From assembly GCA_958430865.1 (NCBI GenBank), contig CAUDNR010001835.1, positions 29,828 through 93,827 on the forward strand: 64,000 nucleotides of DNA. The letters are read 5' to 3'. Position numbers and translations under genes: made by a program. The number at the start of each line of letters is the position of its first letter. Position 1 is the first letter of the stretch. The notes under the pieces were generated by a model. It was not told the origin of the DNA and made no database searches. It saw nothing but the letters and a program-made list of their open reading frames with translations. Source of the stretch: Entrophospora sp. SA101 (lineage: Eukaryota; Glomeromycota; Glomeromycetes; Entrophosporales; Entrophosporaceae). Of this stretch, positions 49,786-61,706 are shown piece by piece.

Positions 49786-50701
49786 TTATTTGGTTACTTG
49801 TTTATCAATGATAACAAAGCACTTGTTATGCAAAAATTCTTTAATAACTTCAAAATATCCTGGTTGACTAAATGTATCATTATGATCACCATTTTCAAAT
49901 TCTTTAAAAATTTTATTGTCATCATTATTAGCATTAGCGGAAGTAATAGAAGGAACATTATTTGTTGTTGTTCTCGCCAATTCAAATAATTCTTTCATAT
50001 GATAGGATGGAACTATTTGGTCTTTATTACCAGATAAAAACAACATTGGAAAATTTTTTTGGATTGTTAAAATTTTTTCATCGGATCTCCATGTTTCTGT
50101 ACATAAAAAGGATAAACATTTAAACGTTGGAAATATTTCTGGCAGTAATTTGGGCTACAAAATAAACGCGTAATTAATGAGTTAATCAATAATATAATAA
50201 TACTTGTTATTTGTTACATCATTATACATAAAGATTAACTTACTATACTAAGATATGTATTTTCTAAAATCAATGCATCAATCTTTTTTTCTCCATTTCT
50301 TGAAATTAAATCAATTGCTACTGATCCACCAAGTGATTGTCCGTATATTATTAATTTAGTATTTTTTAATATTTCATCTTCTTTTATATAATCTAAAATT
50401 TTCTAAAAAATGAGGAAGAAAAATAAATAATTCAATAAAAAAATGGTTTAAATGACCTTTCCTTTGATTGCTTATTAACATTATTAATAGTAATGGCAAC
50501 AATAACCTGGGCATCTAAACAAATTCCTTTCTCTGATGGCGATCCTTCGCTTCTGCCATATCTGTATTAATTAATTATGCATAAAAATAATCAATACTGT
50601 TTTATAATAATATATTATGAATAACATCAACTCACCCTCTATAAGAAAGTAATACAACATTACATTTGAAATCTTTATAAAATCTTTCAGCAATTGTGTA
50701 T
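49786..50701 (-). pseudogene. BEM46/ABHD13-like alpha/beta hydrolase, C-terminal part (5' missing)
   Basis: Four or five exons give an uninterrupted product from YTIAERFYKDFKCNVVLLSY, RGYGRSEGSPSEKGICLDAQ, LIIYGQSLGGSVAIDLISR and ALILENTYLSI to LFLSGNKDQIVPSYHM and a stop at 49786. The nucleophile elbow GQSLGG, the acid in GNKDQIVP and the His in GDHNDTF form the complete Ser-Asp-His set of the BEM46 family. These are membrane-anchored serine hydrolases linked to polarity in fungi. The N-terminal membrane anchor and oxyanion part are absent. Directly upstream lies an AP-4 beta exon in an incompatible phase, so this copy cannot be complete. Its stop is only 25 bp from the stop of the plus-strand AP-4 beta piece. 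Confidence 0.8.
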
Positions 50702-50789
50702 CTAAAAAATGTTAATATTCAATAATTATAAACTATTTTATAATATGCTATGTTATGTTATAAATATTACAGTATAATTTATCCTTTAC
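50702..50789 (-). other. Chimeric intron-like junction (probable inversion breakpoint)
   Basis: On the minus strand this 88-bp segment starts with a good donor (GTAAAGG) after the AP-4 beta exon and ends with a good acceptor (TTTTTTAG) before the BEM46 exon. The flanking exons belong to unrelated proteins and differ in phase: one base is left over on the donor side, two are needed on the acceptor side. The junction therefore looks like a fusion of two introns. Confidence 0.65.
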
Positions 50790-51469
50790 CTAATAGATGT
50801 TTTGGTGAAAAACGAAACAGTTTAATACATGACATTGCAGCTGTTTTACGAACATATGGATTAATATCTGACAATGATGACGTTATTGAATCCATCATAT
50901 AAGGTAAATAGTCAAGTATTCTATTGTAAAATATAAATGTTAACTAGATTATAATTAGAACAGATATAATGCAACAATTACTATTGTTATTATACCTTAG
51001 TGAACATAATGTTCTTAATGCTAATCCTCTGACTAAAAAATTATCATCTTGAAGATCTTTTTGAAAAGTATTTATTGCTAAAATCGCTAAATCACTATTT
51101 TTCTCTGCTTGTGTTGAAATATAAATATATGATAATTTCTTTAAAACCAAATCTTTTGTTGATGCGACCTTTAAACATTTTATTATTAGCAATTAAAGTA
51201 ATTAAATTAAATACGCGTACAAGTTTTTAATTGCTGACCTTCACAACTTCACCAAATAACGATGATACGTCAATACCATTAGCCATTGCTTCCAATATTT
51301 TCTTTATAATTACACGTTTTGAAGACTGGATTAATCCTTTTTGATTTATTGTCACATTTTCACCAGCCTCCTTTAAACTTCTACTTAACTCAAATATTTC
51401 TCTGCTTTGGTAATTGTCAAATAATGAAGTCTTATTTGTAATCATGATAATTGGAAAATACGTTGGCAA
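50790..51469 (-). pseudogene. AP4B1: AP-4 complex beta subunit, N-terminal part (3' truncated)
   Basis: Three exons (51239-51469, about 50998-51177, 50790-50920) encode about 180 residues of a beta-adaptin trunk: FELSRSLKEAG, VIIKKILEAMANGIDVSSLF, KLSYIYISTQAEKNSDLAIL, INTFQKDLQDDNFLVRGLAL with RTLCSLR, and NPYVRKTAAMSCIKLFRFSP. The 'KKLxYxYxxxxAExxxDLAxLAINTxxxD...VRGLALRxLCxLR' pattern is diagnostic of beta adaptins, and the C-terminal piece nearby identifies the AP-4 type. After KHLL the next exon belongs to a hydrolase, so the product would be truncated. ATG at 51469 or 51445 could serve as start. Confidence 0.8.
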
Positions 51470-51592
51470 TAAGATAATTAATTTTGTTGTTGAAAAATTT
51501 AATATTTAATATGTCGATCTTTTCCGTTTATCACGATAATCTTTTTCGCCACCATTCATTCCTTAAAATAAATTTTCTCTTAAATAAATAAA
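51470..51592. promoter_or_regulatory. Short divergent promoter region
   Basis: Only 123 bp separate the leftward AP-4 beta start codon and the rightward DAHP synthase ATG (51593), so the promoters must overlap. The segment is AT-rich with a small GC-containing patch (CCGTTTATCACG, CGCCACC). No named factor site can be assigned. Confidence 0.4.
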
Positions 51593-53367
<1,775 letters not shown>

Positions 53368-53654
53368 ATGGGATAAATATATAAGGAGATAATAAATGAA
53401 AAATTTGATTTTCAATACATGTTATAAAGTATTTTTTATGTTTTTAAATATCCAATAAATTAAATTTATTTATTTGATTAATTAATTGATTGATTGATTA
53501 GATTTATAAAAAAAAATTGTCCAAATGAAATTTAAATCACATTAAACACATAAAAAGAACATTATATGACAAGAGTAAATAAGGTACCTACTTACCATAC
53601 ATAATCACTAACATTGAAATAAGAGATAAACCCTAGTTATAATCTTTCTATTAA

Positions 53655-54778
53655 TATAAAGATGGAGATCATAATAAATATATATTAGCAGCATTGATAT
53701 GTTTAGTTAAAGACACACCATCAATTGATGATTTATTGTTATTGATCAAGAAACATAATTTTGATTCAATATTAATTTATAAGTGAAGACAATTATGGCC
53801 AATCAATTACCATGAGAATGATAAAAAGTGAGTATATATGAAAGAGGGAAAGGGAAGCAAGAAGGAGTGAAGGAGATTTTTGTTATTTATTTTATAATTA
53901 TGATGTATATTACAAAAATTTATAAACTTAACCTATTTATGTTCATAATAACAAATATAGTAGAAAATAAAGATATAAAATAGCTAAAAGGATATATGCA
54001 AAGAGCTATTGAACTAGCTAAAATAGCCAAATCAAATCAAGAGGTGTGTTGATATTTGAATACATTGATATTACAGTATCTTTGTGTGCATACATAACTC
54101 CAATCAATCAATTAATCATTTCCCTAATTTTAAAGATTCCAATTGGTTGTGTAATAGTAGATCCAAAAGGTTTAAGAATATTAGCAGAATGTTATGATTC
54201 AAGAGCAACTACAAGACATCCACTTAAACATGCAATTATTAAATGTTTAGATGTTGTTACATCTGTAGAAAGTTGTAATACATTTACAACTCAGCATGAT
54301 TATGGGCACCAAAACTCATTAAAAAGAAAAATTGATGGTGGTGATCAGCAACCAATAATACAGATTACTGATTTTGATGTTGATGTTGTTGATGTTGATG
54401 ATGGTGTTTATAATGTTGAAGAGAAGAAGTCAGAAAAAAGATTAGTGAATGAAAAAATTAATGATGATGGTGATAATGATGAAAGCCAGGGAAATTGTCA
54501 AATGATGTAGTAGCATATTTATGTAAAGGTATGACTTATTTGTTACCCATGAACCTTGTATAAATGTAAGTAATTGCATACAACAATAAACAATAATATA
54601 ATGACTAAAATGATTACAATATTTATTATTGTGTTCAATGGCACTTTTATGTTCATGTATTGGAAAAGTTTGTTATGGAAAGCCAAGTATAGTTGCTGGT
54701 GGTTTAGAATCATGTTTTAAATTACATACTCATAATTCATTAAATCATCATTTCAAAGTATTTGAGGGTAGAGTGTAG
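53655..54778 (+). pseudogene. ADAT3: tRNA adenosine deaminase subunit ADAT3/TAD3, disrupted
   Basis: Pieces read in order: DTPSIDDLLLLIKKHNFDSI; after an in-frame TGA, QLWPINYHEN; then GYMQRAIELAKIAKSNQE; PIGCVIVDPKGLRILAECYD with TTRHPLKHAIIKCLD; a long Asp/Val-rich insert; VVAYLCKGYDLFVTHEPCIN; CSMALLCSCIGKVCYGKP; LNHHFKVFEG. HPLKHAI (HAV/HAI instead of HAE) and the PCxxC zinc ligands mark the catalytically inactive ADAT3 partner of ADAT2, which together make inosine-34 in tRNA. Lesions: TGA near 53784, an apparent base lost in an A run before the 53818 donor, a frameshift near 54500, and no AG acceptor before CSMAL (TG where AG is expected). Confidence 0.72.
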
Positions 54779-54852
54779 GTAACACAAATTTCCACTATGA
54801 TATATGGATGAATTTTTTTGGTTGCTGATCACTAAACAATTAAAAAAAGGAA

Positions 54853-55112
54853 AATATTATATACAGAAAGGTTCTTTTTATGGAATATACAGAACCCTAC
54901 CAAAAATAGCAATTCATTCTATAAAAAAGGAAACTAAATTGTAGCTCAAAATTTTTGTAAAACCAATGTGACATTTATCACAGACGTGCTGATTAAATTT
55001 GTGGGCTGGGGGTGGCAGGAATTACACAGTGTTTACCAACTCTAAGAATTAATCCTTATTTGTCACATAGGTTCTGTATATTTCATAAAAGAACCTTTCT
55101 GTATATAATATT
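54853..55112. mobile_element. 260-bp MITE with about 43-bp inverted termini
   Basis: ATATTATATACAGAAAGGTT continuing through CTTTTTATGGAATATACAGAACC at the left is mirrored by GGTTCTGTATATTTCATAAA through GAACCTTTCTGTATATAATAT at the right, with two or three differences. The interior is non-coding. It lies just downstream of the ADAT3 relic. Confidence 0.8.
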
Positions 55113-57060
55113 ACCCTTAAAAAAAAAGGAAATAAAAAATTTTAAAAAATAGGACTTCACATGATTTTATTTTTAAAATTATTTCTTACCTGTCAGTGTG
55201 CAAATCCTTTCTCTTTTTTTAATTAGTGCGTGTAACATTCGCTTGAATGCCAATAATTTCTTTTAACATTTATAACACAAACTTCTAATAGATTAAAAAA
55301 ACGATATATATAAAAAATTTTCTTGAAGTTTCAATAAATATTTTGGTACCTTTTATTTAAAATAAAGCTGCTTTTCGAACTCACAATAATGGGTTAATAA
55401 TGGGTTAATAATGGGTTAAAATACACATGAAAATTTACACTAAAAACGTTGATTCTTTTCAACAAGGCAGCTTTATGCTGATTACAATAGTCAATAAACC
55501 AAAGCGAACCTTGTTCTTTAGACTTCATTAGTACCATAAAGATGACTCACTTGACGGAATTTTCAAAAATATGAGCAATGTCACTTAGATCTGCTTTCAT
55601 ATTTAAAGTAGGTAAGATAGTTTAATGTTTATTCTTCAGAAATTTATTCTTGGATAACAGATGTAATGTAGTTTTAGCTTCTAATGTAGTTACACATCTT
55701 GATCTTTTTTATGATGATTTATTGACAAATATGTCCATATTACAATCCAAAGAAGAAAGCAAAATGATCACAAAGGTTATTACGACCACCATCAAAAAGT
55801 TGTGACTAGCATCTATATTCTTGATCAGTATTATTTGGATAGTGTGTCTAAAGGTTGGTTGGTAAGCATCATCATAATTTATGTCATCGCCATATCAATT
55901 CTATCTTCAATATATTATCATAATAAAAAAAGTTAATTCTGAAATTTCAAAAGATTTAAGAATAATGATTTAACAAAAAAGTCAAAAGTTTTAATATGAA
56001 TATTAATTGAATTATAAATTACAAGTATCTCTATCCCGATTCTATTTAATTATTTATATCTATAATAAAAGAATCAAATTAATAATATAATATATAATTA
56101 ACACAAATAATGAGTATATATAATAATCGATTATAAATACATAACCAGTATCTATTAATGACATCCTTCCTGTGTAATTAATATAACAAAGAAATATAAT
56201 AAAAATGTAATAAAAATAAAAATAAAAAGTCAAACTATTCATTATTTAAAATTTCTTTAAATATAATCGTAATGTTTAAAATATTTGAATACTTCACTAG
56301 TTTTACAAGTTTACTTGCAAGATGTGAAATTTCTATTGTCACACAAAGACAAAAAAAACTTTGAGACCTTGATTCTTTTCTGCTCTTTTATTAACCTTAC
56401 TTGAAAATTTTTTACAAAATAAAGAACATGAAAAATGAACAACGTGGAAATTTTGGTGACAATTGATACAAAGCAAGGGTATAAAATAATTTTTAAGATT
56501 TGCACACTGACTGTTACTGCCAAATTTAGATATGGTAGTTGTGAGCTAGTCTAAATTTAGCAATAATTTTGTCTAATTTAGTAATAATTTAGTGGCCAAA
56601 TTCTCATGGACATGCAAGCATGCAGACACTTAAATTTGTCACATGTGACAAAATCGATTGGCAATCTTTTTTATAATGTGTGACTGTTTGAATTCAATTA
56701 TTTAAAATAGAAAAAACCTGGTCATAATAACATGACCAAAAATAATTGTAAAACCAAAAAAACATTTTGCAATAATATACCTTTCATTGGAAACTTTATT
56801 TTGGTTAAAAATGATCCCATTAATCCTGCAAACTGCAAGATCTTGTTATGAACCAAAGATTTCAAATTTTATATATAAATTTATCAAAGTGTGCAAAAAT
56901 TTTATTTTTTTATTTTGAAAAAAAATAAAAATATACAATTACAAAACATTCAAATGCCTTTGTTTGTTATAGAGAGAGAAGTTAATTACAAAAAAATGGA
57001 TCAAGGACAAAAGGAGAGTTCATTATTATTATAGAGATTCTATTTAGTGTTCATTATAGA
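55113..57060. other. Intergenic, mostly featureless
   Basis: A 12-bp-type repeat (AATAATGGGTTAATAATGGG) occurs three times near 55386-55420. Other open frames (56060-56242, 56311-56523) are short and AT-driven. Nothing else supported. Confidence 0.4.
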
Positions 57061-57069
57061 AAGAGTGAA

Positions 57070-57665
57070 CTGTAGACATTATGTGATTTGTTGATTACAT
57101 GAAAGGTAGTTAGTTGTTTAAATTTATGCATGCAAAAAGATATATATATTATCGTTTTTTTTATTTTTTTTTTTATTCTTTTGATTTAATTACAAGACAT
57201 ATACACTGAATACAATTTTTTTATTACTGTACACAGATGTTATATAATTTATTAATTACATGAAAGGATTTCAAAAGTTAGTTGTTCTAAAAAACCTTTA
57301 AATTTATACATACATACATACATACATACACACATATATATATTTGATTTAATTACAAGACATATAATATATATACACTGACTACAGTTTTTTTATTATT
57401 GTACATAGATGTTATATGATTTATTAATTACATGAAAGGATTTCAAAAGGTAGTTGTTCTAAAAACTCTAAATTTATACATGCACACACACATATATATA
57501 TATATTAATATTTTTCTTATTTATTTGGTTAGTTACAAGACATAGTATATATACACCAAATACAATTTTTATTATTATTATACATAGATGTTATATTAAT
57601 TACATAAAAGGATTTCAAAAGGTAGTTAATTATTCTAAAGAATTTCTAAATTTATACATGTAACA
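57070..57665. repeat. Tandem repeat of about 170-180 bp, 3.5 copies
   Basis: Successive units start near 57070, 57236, 57411 and 57591. Each carries TTATTAATTACATGAAAGGA, TTTCAAAAGGTAGTTGTTCT, AAATTTATACAT(A/G), a TA/CA microsatellite, TTACAAGACATA and TTATTGTACATAGATG. Length differences between units come mainly from the microsatellite. The array ends about 45 bp before the stop codon of the large gene at 57712, placing it in its 3' flank. Confidence 0.85.
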
Positions 57666-57711
57666 ATAATACATAAATTAATTAAAGAAAAAAAAATTTA
57701 TTATATGAAAT

Positions 57712-60303
57712 CTAATCCCTTAGGAACTCTTGAAGTGCTGTATTAAACTCAATCTCAGCTTGAAGATTAAATTCCATTTGTAATTCCTCAGGTTCATCAA
57801 TTTCTAATGGTTGAATTTCATCTTCAGGATCATCTTCTATTGGAAGATCTTTTTCGCTTGTAAGTCTATTAATAATAGATTCTACATTGATATTAATCTG
57901 ATTTTTTATGTATTTTAAACAATATAGACACTTGTATTCATGATGTTGTAAACAATATTCATGATAAATATGACCACATGGAAGAAGTGTCAGCTTTATG
58001 AACTGCTGAAAATTTTGATCACTAGAATTTAATTGAGGCTTCATACAAGTATCCTTAAGATGACACTCTATTGATTGGTCAATTGGTGGATAATCTGTAC
58101 TAAATGCCATTGGTAAATGACGTTGATCAACAATTATATCAAGGGTTGCAAGATGACATGGAAGTTGATAATTTATTTTATTTGTTTTATTTGTTTTTGT
58201 TTTCTTTGTTTTAAAATTTTGTTTAACATCTTGCCATTCACTTTTTCCTACATTGTTTTTGACTTTAGTGAATAGTTCAAGGAGAAAACAAGATGCCTTG
58301 TCTGTTAATCCTATTAAATCTTTTTTGCAATAAGGATACTTTTTTTTGGCAACAAATGAACTTCGAAATATATTATCATGGCGAAGATGGTCAATAATAT
58401 GAGCTGCTTTTGTAAGTTGTTCATTATTATCTGCTTTTTTAGTTTGTCTTCGAATTAATGAATGATAATTTTCAACTGGATAATCATTAAAAGTCACAAG
58501 ATGCATTTTAAGAGTATCAATAATAGGATGTTTGATGCTTTCCCAATACCATACATCAGAAAGAAATAATAATGGTGCTTTGTTATAATTTTTTCTTTTA
58601 AACTTAGCAAATAAACACCATACTCTCACGCAAGCTTCAATATAGTTATCCAAATTTCCTGACCTGAAAATTGCTGAATAAATATCCAAAACTAGAGGAA
58701 TTGCATCATCTAAAAGGGCTTTCAGTGTAAGATATTCAACATCTCTTAAACAAATTGGTTCAATTTTCTCAATAACATATGGTGCAACCTTTCTCCAGGC
58801 ATCTGACATTATCTGCAACAATTGATTAATTCTCCAAGGGCGAGGGTTTTCAGCAAGCTTTTTGCGTGATCCAAAAATATATTTATAAGCAGAATTAAAA
58901 AAGCCATGAAATAGCAAAACAACAGTCTCACGACTGTTGAGTGATACATGTAATGGTCCCATTATTGGAATGAAAGACCTAACAAATTCTGGGATGATAT
59001 CCTTTTGTGATGGATGCTGTTGCATGACAATTGCTCTTCGAGTATGGATTTGGCCTGGCCAGTCAGCAATTAATGGAATAACATTTTTTTGGAGATAATT
59101 ATGAAATTCTTGAAAAGGTTCAAATACCTTCATGGCTTCAATATATGATTGAGCAGATTTCAATTCTAGATGGATAAAATCTATTAGTAAAGTGTTTTTA
59201 AGCTGCCGCTCCTCCTTTTTTTCATGAATCTCAGCATCATAACAATAAGAAACAAGACTATCAAATAAGTCATCTTCAGAAAGAGTAAGTTGATTTGCAA
59301 ACCTATTGTTATATGATTGGGAAAGTAAAGACATGTAACGATTTTCTATTTGGAAAATTAAAGAGTCACAATCAATGAGTAATGGGTTATGTATAGCATC
59401 ATTTGGAACAGCTCTTGCTTCAGGTATTGGAATAGCAAGGATGGTTGTCATATGATAAACATCACTAGTAGATGTGGTTGTAGGCATTCGTAATCCATGA
59501 ATATTGTGGTAATCATCAACATTTACATTAATTGCATTGTCCTGATAATTTGAGAGCTCTTTAGCAACATTTTCTTTATGAATCAAGGCTATAGCATTCT
59601 TTTCACGTCTATTTTCTCTTGATGATGAACTTAATTGAATACTAGAAAAGGTGTCAATGGCTTGGTTTGTAGTACCAGACTGATCTAAAAACATTGCTAT
59701 ATCCTTTCTTATGGCACTAATTTGTTTATTTCCAATTCCTGCAAGAAAATAACATAAAAAAGACAGGCCTTTCTGCCGCTGTGTGATTGTTTGTTCTGCA
59801 AGATTCCTATCATTTGGATTAATTAACTTCTCAAGCATATTTAAAAAAGGTATGAGTTTATCATCTTCAGATTCCAAGCTTTCACGAAGCAATGTCCAAT
59901 CATAGATTGGTGGTTTATCTTCTTTTTTTTCTCTCTTAAGAAATATTTTTACCATTGATTTAACACTATTAATGAAATCAATTTCATAGATTTTTTCACC
60001 ATCATTCAATTTATCCTTAAATGTATGTTCACTAATCACATCTACATCTTCTATATCATCAGTCATCATGTCTACATCCTCTATATCACCATCATTTTTT
60101 TTGTACTCATTCATGATATGGCTCATATAATGTACTTGACAAAACTGAGTAATATTTAACTTCCAGGTTAGATCTAAATTATTGTTCCTTAAAGCTTTTT
60201 CTTTAGCATCTTCTGTAAATTTTCGATATTTTATCTCAGAATCTCTTACTCCACAAATAACACATGGTCCATTGTTTTGTTTCCTACTTTTTGGAATTTC
60301 CAT
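57712..60303 (-). CDS. Zinc-knuckle/RING protein of probable DDE-transposon origin (intact)
   Basis: A single exon of 863 codons; ATG at 60303 (MEIPKSRKQNNGPCVICGVR) is preferred over the one at 60336 because the knuckle follows directly. N-terminus: Cys-Cys/Cys-His knuckle (PCVICG ... FCQVHYMSHI). An acidic linker and helical region (RQKGLSFLCYFLAGIGNKQI) follow. The core has INVNVDDYHNIHGLRMPTTT, IPIMGPLHVSLNSRETVVLL and FNDYPVENYHSLIRRQTKKA; Asp, Asp/His and Glu here could form an RNase H/DDE-type centre (inference). C-terminus: RING-like CHLKDTC...LPCGHIYHEYCL...KCLYC, then an acidic tail. A decayed paralogue lies 1.4 kb upstream. No terminal inverted repeats were identified. I do not recognise a named family. 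Confidence 0.75.
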   Translation of the reverse strand: MEIPKSRKQNNGPCVICGVRDSEIKYRKFTEDAKEKALRNNNLDLTWKLNITQFCQVHYMSHIMNEYKKNDGDIEDVDMMTDDIEDVDVISEHTFKDKLNDGEKIYEIDFINSVKSMVKIFLKREKKEDKPPIYDWTLLRESLESEDDKLIPFLNMLEKLINPNDRNLAEQTITQRQKGLSFLCYFLAGIGNKQISAIRKDIAMFLDQSGTTNQAIDTFSSIQLSSSSRENRREKNAIALIHKENVAKELSNYQDNAINVNVDDYHNIHGLRMPTTTSTSDVYHMTTILAIPIPEARAVPNDAIHNPLLIDCDSLIFQIENRYMSLLSQSYNNRFANQLTLSEDDLFDSLVSYCYDAEIHEKKEERQLKNTLLIDFIHLELKSAQSYIEAMKVFEPFQEFHNYLQKNVIPLIADWPGQIHTRRAIVMQQHPSQKDIIPEFVRSFIPIMGPLHVSLNSRETVVLLFHGFFNSAYKYIFGSRKKLAENPRPWRINQLLQIMSDAWRKVAPYVIEKIEPICLRDVEYLTLKALLDDAIPLVLDIYSAIFRSGNLDNYIEACVRVWCLFAKFKRKNYNKAPLLFLSDVWYWESIKHPIIDTLKMHLVTFNDYPVENYHSLIRRQTKKADNNEQLTKAAHIIDHLRHDNIFRSSFVAKKKYPYCKKDLIGLTDKASCFLLELFTKVKNNVGKSEWQDVKQNFKTKKTKTNKTNKINYQLPCHLATLDIIVDQRHLPMAFSTDYPPIDQSIECHLKDTCMKPQLNSSDQNFQQFIKLTLLPCGHIYHEYCLQHHEYKCLYCLKYIKNQININVESIINRLTSEKDLPIEDDPEDEIQPLEIDEPEELQMEFNLQAEIEFNTALQEFLRD

Positions 60304-60335
60304 TTTTTTTAAAATAATTATTTTTATTTTGCACA

Positions 60336-60560
60336 AGAGAAATAGGTAATTATCAAAATCAGTTGATTTAAAAATTTAGAAATTGGAATTATCACAATTT
60401 TGGGTTTATAAGGACTATTATAATAGTTTTATTTGTTAAAACTAATTTATTTTTACATGTAATTCAGAGTTCTTTTATACATTTTGTTTAATTATAAGCA
60501 ATTCCATCATTGATACCCTACTTTGAAATTGGTGTCAAATAATTTTTTTTTATATATTCA
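60336..60560. promoter_or_regulatory. 5' flank of the RING/DDE-like gene
   Basis: About 220 bp of AT-rich DNA between the gene start and the 18-bp repeat zone. No specific element identified. Confidence 0.25.
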
Positions 60561-60889
60561 ATATTGTAACACTATTGAATATCGTAACACTTTCAAATAT
60601 CAAATCTCTGTGTAATAATTTACGTTATAATATGTAATGATTTATGAAAACAAATTTATACATTTAATTACATGAAATGTTGTTACATTAATAAAAAAAT
60701 AAAGTATATATATTAATATTATAATTACAATATTATAATATCTGAAAGTGTTAATATTAATTTGAAAGTGTTACGATATTTGAAAGTGTTACGATATTAA
60801 TATTCGGAAGTGTTACGATATTCAAAAGTGTTACAATATTCAAAAGTGTTATGATATTCGAAAGTGTTACGATATTCAAAAGTATTATA

Positions 60890-60922
<33 letters not shown>

Positions 60923-61017
60923 GATATTCGAAAGTGTTACAATATTTGAAAGTGTTATGATATTTGGGGGTATTACAATATTTGATATTTATATTCGAAA
61001 GTATTATGGATATTTGA
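60561..61017. repeat. Array of 18-bp ATTCGAAAGTGTTACGAT units, with inverted copies at the left
   Basis: At 60561-60602 the motif appears inverted (TATTGTAACACTATTGAATA, TCGTAACACTTTCAAATATC). From about 60737 to 61010 about 12 direct units of GAAAGTGTTACGATATTC occur with scattered substitutions, interrupted by an ATT microsatellite (60888-60920). Inverted short arm and direct long arm suggest an element whose terminal repeat has been amplified. It lies between the intact RING/DDE-like gene and its broken paralogue. Confidence 0.8.
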
Positions 61018-61706
61018 ATAATAAGAATCGAAATATCATTTCCATAAAATTACACTACTGTTACTATTATAATGACATTGAATTTTATTTATTTACAAAA
61101 AATAGAGATGTTAAATTCACACAATCTATTCGCTATGAAAGGGATTTTTGCAAAAAAAAATTGTAAACCCATATTTTTGCACAATTCTAATTCCCTTATT
61201 ATTTTTTTTATAATGTGTCTTTATCTCTGTATCTATCACATCACATTTTTTTATGTATAAAATATTTTAACGGCTAAAAACAACTTTTTTTATTATTAAT
61301 TAATGTCAAAAAATGATTGTGCGCAATTAATGATTTTGTGTAATTGTTAATTTAGTAATGATATTCAAACCAATCAAAATGCTTTTTTATGTGATAAAAT
61401 CAAAATGTGATTGACGCAAATCATTACCAAATATGCAAATGTCCGCTATGCTGTTTTTTAGCTAATTTACTTTATTTTTAACAAAACAATTTTTCTATTA
61501 GGATATTAAAGGAAACTATATCATTAGATACAACATATTGAGAAAGTTATTCATTTGAAATTTAATCTCGATAACACAAATATTAATGAAGGTTTAATAT
61601 AAATGTATTTTCATTTAAATTACATGCATATTAATAAATAATATGTAGAATTTTGGAATTAAGACTAATAATTTTATTTATTTTCATTAATTATGTTATA
61701 TAGAAT
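61018..61706. other. Intergenic, no gene recognised
   Basis: AT-rich 3' flank of the broken paralogue. Open frames here are extensions of the repeat array. Confidence 0.4.

Noticed and set aside
49786..51469. A single fused AP-4 beta/BEM46 protein on the minus strand
   Set aside because: The two exons at the junction are in incompatible phases and each protein lacks large conserved parts, so fusion by splicing is not credible.
60304..60336. Upstream ATG at 60336 as the start of the RING/DDE-like protein
   Set aside because: It adds only a Lys/Ile stretch; the ATG at 60303 lies closer to the conserved knuckle.
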